Shown in pieces: positions 14,136 through 23,800 of a stretch of 64,000 nt of DNA (within the stretch, counting starts at the first letter, position 1; every line of letters begins with the position of its first letter). Location: contig JALNYT010000006.1 of the NCBI GenBank assembly GCA_023229685.1, positions 127,362-191,361 on the forward strand, read 5' to 3'. The translations under genes were made by a program, and so were the position numbers. The notes under the pieces were generated by a model that did no database searches, was not told the origin of the DNA, and saw only the letters and a program-made list of their open reading frames with translations. Origin of the DNA: Sulfuritalea sp. (GTDB lineage: Bacteria; Pseudomonadota; Gammaproteobacteria; Burkholderiales; Rhodocyclaceae).

Positions 14136-14600
14136 CTAAGGCTGCTGGCCCTGTCGCAGACGGGCACGCAACAGGCGATTGCGATATTGCAGTTCGCGCG
14201 CCAGTTGAACGGCGATCATATATTCGAGGCGCCGCGCCAGCGCCGGGGCCGCGGCAAAAAGCCACTGGTAACCCTCCCGGTTCAGGCTGGCAACGCCAAC
14301 CGCGCTGCTAGCAGTGGCCGTGGCGGTGGCCGGCAGATTGTCCACCAGCCCGAGCAGACCGAACAGTTCGCCGCCACGCACCTCCGCGGCATCGACCACG
14401 GTGCCGGCATCGTCGTGGCGCGTCACGCGCACGCCGCCGTCGAGCAATACGTGCATGACCGGGTGCGATTCGCCTTGGGTAAAGAAGTCGTAGCCGGCGA
14501 TATGCGGCTCATAGTGGAGTACCTGCAGCAGGGCTTCAATATCCTGCGCCGGCAGATCTTCGAAGGCGGGTAGCGTGGCAATGAACTGGCGGAATTCCAT
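14136..14600 (-). CDS. Cyclic nucleotide-binding domain protein (no output domain)
   Basis: A 154-aa protein consisting almost only of a Crp-like cNMP-binding beta roll: AGYDFFTQGESHPVMHVLLD at the start of the roll, GGELFGLLGLVDNLPATATA in the phosphate-binding cassette region, and a C-terminal helix with a basic tail (LQYRNRLLRARLRQGQQ). The cassette lacks the Arg expected for tight cAMP/cGMP binding, so it may be a redox, lipid or protein sensor instead. No helix-turn-helix follows. It starts two bases after the end of an upstream paralogue (14602-15123), so the pair is an operon, perhaps forming a heteromer. Confidence 0.8.
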   Translation of the reverse strand: MEFRQFIATLPAFEDLPAQDIEALLQVLHYEPHIAGYDFFTQGESHPVMHVLLDGGVRVTRHDDAGTVVDAAEVRGGELFGLLGLVDNLPATATATASSAVGVASLNREGYQWLFAAAPALARRLEYMIAVQLARELQYRNRLLRARLRQGQQP

Positions 14601-14601
14601 G

Positions 14602-15123
14602 TCAGCCTCCGTTGCCGCCGAACAGCGCCCAGAGGAGGCCGTGCTTCGGGGCCGCTTCGAGCTCGGCGTTGGCGATTGGCGCCGTGCCGGCAGCCAGCGA
14701 CACGCGCAGACGCTCGGCCAGCATGTCGATCAGCTCGCGCAGCAACACGCCGCTGATCACGGGGTACTGCTTCATCAGTTCCTCGAACGCCTGATGCTTG
14801 AGCCGCAGCAATTTGACCGGCGAACGGGCTATGACGGTCGAGCTGGCCAGCATTTCGCCCGACAACACCGAAACTTCGCCCAGCCACTGCCCGGGCCCGA
14901 GTTCTCCGAGTGAAATCTGGCGGCCGTTTTCTTCGACCGATATCGACACATGGCCCTCGACCAGGAAATAAAGCGAATCGACCGGCATCCGGTCGCGAAT
15001 CAGCTTGCGGTGGGCGGGAAGTTCGAGCGTCGACATGGAGCCCAGCAAGCGCTGGAGATTGTCGGGGCCGAGTTCGGCGGCGAGGTTGGGAAACTGCTTG
15101 GCGAATCCGAGGGCGGTCGTCAT
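14602..15123 (-). CDS. Cyclic nucleotide-binding domain protein
   Basis: A 173-aa protein with one cNMP-binding domain: PAHRKLIRDRMPVDSLYFLV, GHVSISVEENGRQISLGELG, GPGQWLGEVSVLSGEMLASS and ARSPVKLLRLKHQAFEELMK. The cassette GEVSVLSG is close to the Crp-family phosphate-binding cassette, but the usual Arg-Ser pair is replaced by Met-Leu-Ala-Ser, so ligand binding is uncertain. A helix rich in Leu follows (GVLLRELIDMLAERLRVSLA). No DNA-binding domain is present. The next gene is a second cNMP-domain protein starting one base after this stop (TGA-C-ATG). It lies upstream of, and divergent from, the Sel1/TPS genes and might influence them, but that is speculation. Confidence 0.82.
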   Translation of the reverse strand: MTTALGFAKQFPNLAAELGPDNLQRLLGSMSTLELPAHRKLIRDRMPVDSLYFLVEGHVSISVEENGRQISLGELGPGQWLGEVSVLSGEMLASSTVIARSPVKLLRLKHQAFEELMKQYPVISGVLLRELIDMLAERLRVSLAAGTAPIANAELEAAPKHGLLWALFGGNGG

Positions 15124-15295
15124 GGTCGCGATGCGGAATTTGATATGGCAGACAATTTATTAGCCTCTCACACCATGACCAAGATCGCAAGCATTCTGCA
15201 ACAGTTTTCTCCCATGCAGGATGAATCTGCGGTGTTCAGCCAATGTCGCTACATTCGTATATTATGCTTGAGTTTTCAACTGATCATCCATCGCC

Positions 15296-16114
15296 ATGAC
15301 AAATCGCCTGTGGTGCAGTGCCCTTCTGGTGATCGCAATCTCCCTTGCGGGCCCGGCCTGGTCGCAGGCGAAAGTGGGCTCGGGCATCGAGGCTTTTGCC
15401 CGCGGCGACTACGATGCAGCGCGCCAAATATGGCTGCCCCTGGCCGAGCGCGGTGACAGCAACGCGCAGAACAACCTGGGTGTGCTCTACGAGCGCGGTT
15501 TGGGCGTGGACAAGGACCCGGTCAAGGCAGCAGGCTGGTACCGTCAGGCGGCCGAACGCGGCAACGCTTCGGCACAGAACAACCTCGGGGTGTGTTACGA
15601 GCGCGGCATCGGTATCGCCCAGGACCACAAGCAGGCGGCGGAGTGGTATCGCAAGGGGGCGATGCGCGGCGACCTGAATGCACAGAACAACCTCGGCGTC
15701 CTGTACGAGCGCGGACTCGGTGTCGCCGTCAGCCTGCCGGACGCGCTTAAGCTCTATCGCGCCGCCGCCGACAAGGGACTGGCCCAGGCGCAGAACAACC
15801 TCGGCGTCATGTACGAGCGCGCTCGCGGCGTTACTCAGGACTACAAGCTGGCGGCGCTCTGGTATCGCCGCGCTGCCGACCAGGGCCACCCTGCGGCGCA
15901 GAACAACCTCGGCGTGCTCTATGGCCTCGGCCGTGGGCTCGCGGAAGATATCGTTCAGGCCAATTTCTGGTTCACCGTGGCGGCAGCGGGAGGCAGCGCC
16001 AACGCCGCCACGAATCGCGACAGCACCGCACGCCGGCTGAACCCGGCCCAGCGCGACCAGGTGGACAAGCTGCTTGCCGACTGGCAGGCACGTCAATCCG
16101 GCCGTCGGCCCTGA
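15296..16114 (+). CDS. Sel1-repeat (SLR) periplasmic protein
   Basis: A 272-aa protein with a Sec signal peptide (hydrophobic ALLVIAISLAGPAWS, cleavage near residue 23-24). About six Sel1-like repeats follow from residue 40 to 240, each with the NNLGVLYERG core and an AAxWYRxAAxxG helix pair. Such repeats act as protein-protein scaffolds, often for envelope complexes or signalling. It sits 17 bases before the TpsB gene in the same direction, so it is probably co-transcribed with the two-partner secretion genes and may help their biogenesis. The partner is unknown. No strong ribosome binding site is seen before the ATG. Confidence 0.88.
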   Translation: MTNRLWCSALLVIAISLAGPAWSQAKVGSGIEAFARGDYDAARQIWLPLAERGDSNAQNNLGVLYERGLGVDKDPVKAAGWYRQAAERGNASAQNNLGVCYERGIGIAQDHKQAAEWYRKGAMRGDLNAQNNLGVLYERGLGVAVSLPDALKLYRAAADKGLAQAQNNLGVMYERARGVTQDYKLAALWYRRAADQGHPAAQNNLGVLYGLGRGLAEDIVQANFWFTVAAAGGSANAATNRDSTARRLNPAQRDQVDKLLADWQARQSGRRP

Positions 16115-16131
16115 GTTCAAGCGTCCGCGGC

Positions 16132-17763
16132 GTGTCGATCCGACTCTCCCTGGTTCGCTCGTCCGTATTGCTGGCGTCGCTTGGGCTATTCGCAGCAGAG
16201 CCGTTACGCGCGCAGGCGCCGCCATCGCCGGGAACCCTGATCGAAGGCGTCGATACACGTCGCCCGCCGCCACCGGGTCCGGCCGAATTCCTGTTCCAGC
16301 GTGACGCCTCGCCTTCGAGCCACGACCGCGATGGCCGGCGTTTTCTGGTCAAGGGTTTTCATTTCACCGGCAACACGGTGTTCAATGAGGCCCGCCTGCG
16401 GCGAGTGGTGGAGCGCTTCACCGATCTGCAACTCAACCTCTACGATCTGAACCGCGCCGCCGATGCGGTGAGCCGCTTCTACCGCGACCAGGGTTATCCG
16501 GTGGCCGGTGCTTTCGTCCCGGTGCAGCGCGTCGAGGATGGGCTGGTGGCAATCCAGGTGGTCGAGGGCCGCATCGGCGCGTTGCGTTTCGACGGTGGCT
16601 GGCGCTACTCGGATGCCATGCTCGGCGCCTATCTCGAGCCGCTCACGGCCGAAAAACAAGTCACCATTGGTCAACTCGAGCGCAGTCTGCTGCTGATGAA
16701 CGATCTGCCGGGACTGGAAGCGCGCGCCACGCTGGCACCCGGCAGCCGGCAAGGCGAAACCGACGCCACCATCGCCCTTGAGGAAAAACCGCTGGCTCTC
16801 ACGCTTCAGATGAACAATAGCGGTCGCAAGGAAGCCGGCGCCAACCGATTCGACGTCGGCCTCGAGTTCAACAACCCGCTCGGCATTGGCGACCAACTGG
16901 TATGGCGCGGCATGAAGTCCAACGGCGACCTGATGCGCTTCAGCAAGATCGGCTACAGCGTCCCGATCGGTGCGGATGGCCTGCGCCTGAGCATGGCGAG
17001 CTCGCGGGTGCGCTACAAGGTGGCCGGTGATTTCGCCGCACTGGGTATCGAGGGCCTGGTCAACAGCGACGAGATCGGCATCAGCTACCCGCTGCGACGC
17101 AGCCGCGTCTCGAACATCAGCCTCAGCGCCGGCATCAAGTCCACCGGCAGCGAGCAATCGGCGCTATCGACCGCAGTGTCGTCGAGCAAGTTGTCGGTGG
17201 TCAGCGTCGGGGCTGCCGGCAACTGGGTACACGAGGATTCCGCCAGCACCAGCCTCAGCACCACCTTCAGCAGCAATTTCCGCAACAACTACGGCAGCAA
17301 TCCGACTGCGCTGCGCGGCAAGGTGGATATAGATTTCACGCACCTCGCCGGCCTCACGCCACGCTGGGACGTATTCACCCGCGTGAACACCATGATCGGT
17401 GCCGGCGCGGTGCCGGATACCGAGAAGTTCAGCCTGGGCGGCCCTGACAGCGTGCGCGGCTACCAGGTGGCCGAATATCGCGGCGACAAAGGCTACTTGT
17501 TGACGGTCGAATTCCGACGCCAGATCGCACTTGGTAACACCGGCGGCCAGGTTTCGATCTATCATGATCGTGGTGCCGTGCGTAATACCGGCTTTGCCAG
17601 CCAGGATGGACTGGCCAGTTGGGGTGTCGGCGCCAGCATATTTCCGCGCAAGGACAGCCTTATCCGCGCCGATATCGCCTGGCCCACCACGCTCGGCTCC
17701 CATCGCCCGGGCGATGGCAAGAGCGGCGCCCGGCTTTGGCTTTCCGCCAGTGTGAGCTTCTAG
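16132..17763 (+). CDS. TpsB outer-membrane transporter (ShlB/FhaC/HecB family)
   Basis: A 543-aa protein starting at GTG 16132. A signal peptide (about residues 1-28, ending LRAQA) is followed by a Pro-rich linker, then POTRA domains (about 65-225; FLVKGFHFTGNTVFNEARL and VQRVEDGLVAIQVVEGRIG). A 16-strand barrel region follows (about 230-543), ending in Phe (LWLSASVSF). The loop-6 motif SLGGPDSVRGYQ (about 434-445) is diagnostic of Omp85/TpsB proteins. It exports the adjacent TpsA adhesin across the outer membrane by recognising its N-terminal TPS domain. The TpsA start is 81 bases downstream. Length and architecture are normal for the family. Confidence 0.93.
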   Translation: MSIRLSLVRSSVLLASLGLFAAEPLRAQAPPSPGTLIEGVDTRRPPPPGPAEFLFQRDASPSSHDRDGRRFLVKGFHFTGNTVFNEARLRRVVERFTDLQLNLYDLNRAADAVSRFYRDQGYPVAGAFVPVQRVEDGLVAIQVVEGRIGALRFDGGWRYSDAMLGAYLEPLTAEKQVTIGQLERSLLLMNDLPGLEARATLAPGSRQGETDATIALEEKPLALTLQMNNSGRKEAGANRFDVGLEFNNPLGIGDQLVWRGMKSNGDLMRFSKIGYSVPIGADGLRLSMASSRVRYKVAGDFAALGIEGLVNSDEIGISYPLRRSRVSNISLSAGIKSTGSEQSALSTAVSSSKLSVVSVGAAGNWVHEDSASTSLSTTFSSNFRNNYGSNPTALRGKVDIDFTHLAGLTPRWDVFTRVNTMIGAGAVPDTEKFSLGGPDSVRGYQVAEYRGDKGYLLTVEFRRQIALGNTGGQVSIYHDRGAVRNTGFASQDGLASWGVGASIFPRKDSLIRADIAWPTTLGSHRPGDGKSGARLWLSASVSF

Positions 17764-17778
17764 ACAGGGATCATTCAC

Positions 17779-17847
17779 ATGACCATCGTCTTTACCGGCT
17801 CCAGCAATTCGACGACACCCGTCGCGGCATGCGGAGGGCGCGGGTGA
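17779..17847 (+). CDS. Possible 22-aa leader peptide upstream of TpsA
   Basis: ATG 17779 opens a 22-codon frame (MTIVFTGSSNSTTPVAACGG, then two residues) ending in TGA at 17845-17847. This overlaps the GTG start of the TpsA gene (17844) in a GTGA arrangement. A weak AGGGA lies upstream. It could couple translation of TpsA to ribosome arrival, or be a chance frame. Evidence is positional only. Confidence 0.35.
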   Translation: MTIVFTGSSNSTTPVAACGGRG

Positions 17848-20800
17848 AGGCGCACCGCACTGATGGCCGCGAGGTGGCGAAGGCGGTCGCTGCCGCGTGG
17901 CCGCGGCCGCTGAATGCGGCGCTGTTGGCGCTGCTCGGCGCCGCGCTGCCGATGGCTCATGCGCAGTTGCCCACCGGCGGCACTGTGGTCGGCGGTCAGG
18001 CGGCGATCACCCAAGCTGGCGCACAGCAGCAGATCCGCCAGACCACCGACCGCGCCATCATCGACTGGAAGAGCTTCTCCGTCGGCGCCGGCAATGCCGT
18101 CAATTTCATCCAGCCCGGCAGCGGTTCGATTGCGCTCAACCGCGTGGTGGGCAGCGATCCGTCATCGATTCTCGGCCGCGTCAGCGCCAACGGCCAGATC
18201 TTCCTCGTCAATCCCAGGGGCATATTCTTCGGCCGCGGCGCGGTACTCGACACTGCCGGCCTGCTCGCCACCACGCTGAACATCCGCAACGAGGATTTCC
18301 TCGGCGGCAACTATCGCTTCACGCGCGACGCCAGCAGCGTCGCCGGCGCCGAAGTCGCCAACCAGGGTGTCTTGCGCGCGCGCGACGGCGGCTATGTGCT
18401 GCTCGCCGGCGACCGCGTCAGCAACCAGACCGGCGGCGTGATCGAGGCCCGCCTCGGCACCGTGGCGCTGGCGGCAGGCGGCGCGGTGACGCTCGACATC
18501 CAGGGCGACCGCCTGCTCAACTTCACGATTGACGCGGCAACCGCCGACAGCCTCGGCGGCGCCTCCAACCTCGGCCGCATCGTCGCCGATGGCGGGCGCG
18601 TCGTGTTGAGCGCCATGGCGTCGCGCCAGGCCGCCGGCGCCGTGGTGAACAACGGCGGTGCGATCCGCGCCGCCGGCATCGAAGAGCGGGACGGCGAAAT
18701 CATCCTGACCGCCGGTGGCGGCGAAGTGCAGGTGAGCGGCAGCCTGGACGTCGGCGGTCCGCGTGGCGGCCGCATCCAGGTCAGCGGCGAGCGCATCGGC
18801 TTGCTGGCCGGTGCCAGCCTCGATGCCTCGGGACAAACTGCCGGCGGCACGATACTGGTCGGCGGCAACGCCCATGGCACCAGTGCCGGCGCGCCCAATG
18901 CGACAGCGACCTACTTCGACCGCGATGCCAGCATTCGCGCCGATGCCGCGAAAGTCGGCGCTGGCGGTACGGTGGTTCTGTGGGCCGACGACACGACGCG
19001 GGCCTATGGCAGCATTTCCGCGCGAGGTGGTGCGGAGGGCGGCAATGGCGGCTTCGTCGAGGTTTCCGGCAAGCGCAACCTAAGCTTCGACGGTCAGGTG
19101 AATACCACTGCACCCAAGGGTCATGCAGGCTCACTGTTGCTTGATCCCGCGACGATCACGATCACTGATGTCAACCTTGCGCCCGGATCGGTCGATGACG
19201 TGCAACTAGACGCAGCGACGCCGCCGGTTGGCCAGGTTCTTGCTGCCGACGGCGGAGCAGTAGGCTTTTTCATCAGTCGCGGCAAGCTGGAATCGCTGAA
19301 TGCCACCACCAACATCACCCTCGAGGCAACAGGCCAGATCACCATCAATGACATGGCCTTGAATCTGATCAATCTTCAGACCGGCAGCGGCAACAGTTTC
19401 GCGCTGCGTTCCACTACGAGTGGAGGAATCGGCTTCAATGACGCCAACGACGAAATCCGCACGGCTGGCGGTAGCATCTCTCTTCGGGCTGAAGGCACCG
19501 GCACTATTACCAACCTGGGCAAGTTGAGTTCCAACAACGGCAACATCAGCGTCTACTCAGCCGATGGAGGCCTCACGATCGGCAAAGCTATCAATGCCGG
19601 CAGCGGCGTCGTTACGCTTCAAGCGGATGAGGCGACTGCAGCAAACCAGCCACTGGCGATCAATGCTGCCGTAACCGGCAGCACAGTCAAGTTGCTGGCA
19701 GCGGACAATGTGACCCAGTTAGCGGCTGGTGTTATCACGGCTGGCGACCTGGTGGTGCGCTATGCCGCCGGTTCCAGCGCGGACAGCGTCGACCTGGCGC
19801 AGGCCGACAACCAAGTGAGCCGCTTGGCGGCGGCAGTAACGGGCACCGCGACAACCGCCGGCAACAGCTTCGCCTTCAAGAACGCTGCCGCCACTGCCTT
19901 GCAGGTGACCACGGTGGACGGCACGGCCGGCATCAACAGCAAGGGGGGCGACATCACCCTGCGCAGCGACGCGCTGGATATCGTGCAGGCCTTGGACGCC
20001 AGCGCCGTGGCCGCAGCCAAGGTGATCCTGACGACCTCGGCCGCAGCGCGGCCAATAAATCTCGGCAGCGAGGTGAGCAACACGCTGTCGCTCACGCAGA
20101 GCGAACTGTCGCTGATCAAGACCGGCGCCACCGGCTTGCTGCGCATCGGCGATACCGCAGGCAATACGGGCGGCATCACGCTGGCGGCAAACATCAGTTC
20201 CACCGCGAACTGGAGCACGCTGTCGCTGAAGACCGGCGGCACGCTGGCGCAAACCGGTGGCGCACTGACGGTGCCCAATCTCGCCGTCGACGCGGGCAGC
20301 GGCTACAGCCTCAACAACAATGCGACCGCGGCCGGCACCGTGGCCCTCAAGGGCAGCGGCGCAATCTCCTATACCTACGGCAGCGGCAGCCTGGCCGACC
20401 TGACCGTAACTGCCATCGACGGCGTGGCGGGCGCGACATCAGGTGGCGGCAACATCAGCCTGACGGGAATCCACAGCCTCAACCTGAATGACAACGTCAA
20501 CGCCGGGGCCGGTACGATCACACTGACGGCGGCCGGCGCCGGCGTCGCCCAGGCCAGCGGAGCCTTGACCGGCAGCGGCTTGAAGCTTGTCGGCAGTGGC
20601 AGTTTCAACCTCGGTCAGACCGGTAACGCGGTGGGCACGCTGGCCGCGGCGGTCAGCGGCGGCATCACCTACACCGATGCCGGCCTGTTGACCGTCGGCA
20701 CCGTCGGCGGCACCAGCGGCATTGCCAGCGGCGGCGCCACGGTAAGCCTGACGGCCGATCGCATGGCCATCAACCAGAACATCATTACCGGCGGTGGCGG

Positions 20801-23800
20801 CGTCACCCTGAAGCCGCTGACGCTGACGCAAAAAATGGATATCGGCTCGGCCTCCGATGCCACAGCGGGGACGCTCGAACTGTCGAGCGCCGAGATCGCC
20901 CGGCTCATATCCGGCGGCGGCCCGCTGAACTTCGGCGATGCGGCCGTCAATGGTCTGATTACGGTGTCGGCGCCGATCACGGCGACAGCGCCCATCGGAC
21001 TCAGTAACGGCACAGGCGGCATTTCATTCACTGGCACAGGAACGCTCACGACCACCGGCGGCGGCGTCACGATACAGTCGTCGGGCATCGTCAGCGATGG
21101 CGGCGGCGCACGAGGCATAGCGGCCAGCGGCCTGCTCACCGTCACCGCCCAGGGTGGCATCGCCCTGACCGGGTCGGGAAATTCGGTATCCACGGTGGCG
21201 CTGACCAACACCGGCGGCGGCGCCGTCAGCTTCGTCGACAATAACGGCAGCCTGGCGGTCAATGCGCTGAGCCAGACCGGCGCTGGAGCCATTTCAGTGA
21301 GCAACACCGCCGGCAGTTTGTCCCTCGGCGCCGTGGCGACCGATACCTCGGGCAACGACCTGACGCTGGCGGCCGGTGGGCTGCTGTCCCTCGGCAAGAA
21401 CATAACCGCCACCGGCAAGACGATTTCGCTCAGCGCCGGCAGCGTCAGCCAGACCGCCGGCGCACTGAGTGCAGCCACCTTGACCGTCACCAGCGGCGGC
21501 GCCGTGACGCTGAACCAGGCAGGCAACAATGTTGACACCGTCTCGATCGGGGCGGGTGGCGCGGTCGCCTACCGAGATGCCGACGGGATAACGGTGGGCG
21601 GCAGCGGCATCAGCAGCGGCGGCTCGAATGGCAATGTCACCCTTACCACCGGCGGCCCGATGACCCTGAACCAGGGCGTCAATGCCGGGACCGGCACCAT
21701 AAACCTGGCAGTTGCCGGCGGCATCAACCAGACTGCCGGCGCGCTGACTGCCTCCACCTTGACGGTTACGAGCAGCGGTGCCGGTGCCGTGACGCTGAAC
21801 CAGGCGACCAACAATGTCGGCACCGTTTCAATCACCGCCGCCGGAGCGGTCGCCTACCGCGATGCCGATGCGGTGACGGTCGGCGGCAGCGGCGTCAGCA
21901 GCGGCTCCTCCAATGGCGATGTCAGCCTCACCACGGGGGGCTTGATGACCCTGACCCAGGGCGTCAATGCCGGTACCGGCACGGTGACACTCAACAGCGG
22001 CGGCGGTGCCGACCAGACCGCTGGCGGCATCACCGCCAGCAAGCTGCTGATACTGGGCAACGGTCCCTTCAGCCTGACCAACGGAGTATCCGGAGTCGGC
22101 TCCACCACCAACACCAACAACGTCGGTACTCTGGCCGGCAATTTCACCGGCGACCTGAGCTACGTCGACAACAGCGCCCTGACCATCGGCACCGTGGGTG
22201 CCACCAATGGACTTACCAGTACCACCGGCGGCACGATCGATGTAACCACGACGAGCGGTTCACTGACCATCAGCCAACCGGTGAACGCCACCGCAGCCGG
22301 CGATGTATCGCTGGTCGCCGCCGGCAGCATGGCGGTGAATGCCAACGTCACCGGCAACCAGGTGCGGCTGAATGCCGGCGGCACCATGAGCCAGGCGTTG
22401 GCCGGCAGCTTCGTGAGCGGCACGACCTTCCTGTTCGGCGCCAGCAACAATGCCGACGCGGCGATCTGGAACCGCTCCGGAGGCGCGACACTCGCCGAAC
22501 TGGTTCGCTACTTCGACGGCAGCTTCGATCTGGTCAACGGCCTCAACGAAGATCTCACGGCAACCAAGCTGATCATCTACGGCCTCGACGGCGCTGTCGG
22601 TTTCAAGCTGGCTGCCGGGCGCAAGATTACGGCCAGCAACCTGCTCCTCGGCGGTGCGGGAAGCTTCTATCTCGACAACGCCAGCAACGATATCCAGAAC
22701 CTCGCGGTGTTCCGCCCATGGGGCAGCAACGCTGGCTGGTCGGTGGCCTACCGGGATGCCGACAATTTCGATCTGGGCACCGTGTCGTGGAATCAGAAAC
22801 TCACGCACCTTGCCGGCGCGACCACCTGGACCTGGTCCGGCACCAAGACCGTCAGCGGCCTGCTCAACAACGGCTACTGGCCAAGCTACGGCTTCGGCGG
22901 TTCCGGCGGCACCGTGCGCCTGACCGCCGACACCGGCACCGTCGGTCTGAAGCAGAATCTGCAAACGGGCGGACTGGTAGCGCTGACCTCACCCGGCGGC
23001 CTCACCGAGCAGGGCGGCGTCACCATCACGGGCGGCGATCTCAAGGTGGTCACCAATGCCTCCGTGGTGCTGGGCAACAGCAATTCGGTCACCGGCTTCG
23101 CGGCGCAGGCAACCAATGCCAGCCAGGTGCTGCTCCTGAGTTCCAGCGGGGTCACCATCGGCGATGTCGATGGCATCTCGGGCGTCAGCCTTGCCGGCCC
23201 AGGCGACGCGACGGTGGACATCCGCAGCAGTAGCGGTGCGCTGACCGTCAGTCGCCCCGTCAATGTGACCACGGCCGGCGCAGTGGTGCCCAACGCCGCG
23301 CCGGCGCACATCAACCTGCGCTCGTTCGGGGATCTGACCGTCCAAAGCAACGTGTCGGCGCGCGGCGGATCCGCCGGCACCGGCACTGGCGCCGAGGTCA
23401 ATCTACGCTCCGACGTCGGCGGCGTATTCCAGACCGCGGGCAGCATTGCGGCTACCGATGACGGCCCGTCGACCGCGGTGGCGCTGGCGCCGCACAGCGC
23501 GAAGGTGACAATCCGCGCCGGGGCCAACTACGGGGACGCAGGCAGCAACATCATGAATTGCGTGTGGGCCTACGGCGGCAACTGCGGCCAGGTGAGTCTT
23601 GTCGGCGCAAGCGCGACATCCGATCGAGGCAGCGCCATCGTCGATATCCTTGCCCCCTATTACCTGAGCACAGCCGGCGCAATTACCGCAACCGGCCAAA
23701 CGGCGCCGCGGATCAGCTTCACCGGCGACATCCAGGATTCCAGCAAGAACCTGGTGTCCAGCGCCAGTCTCAGCATCGGTGGCGCCGTAACGGTGAGCCA

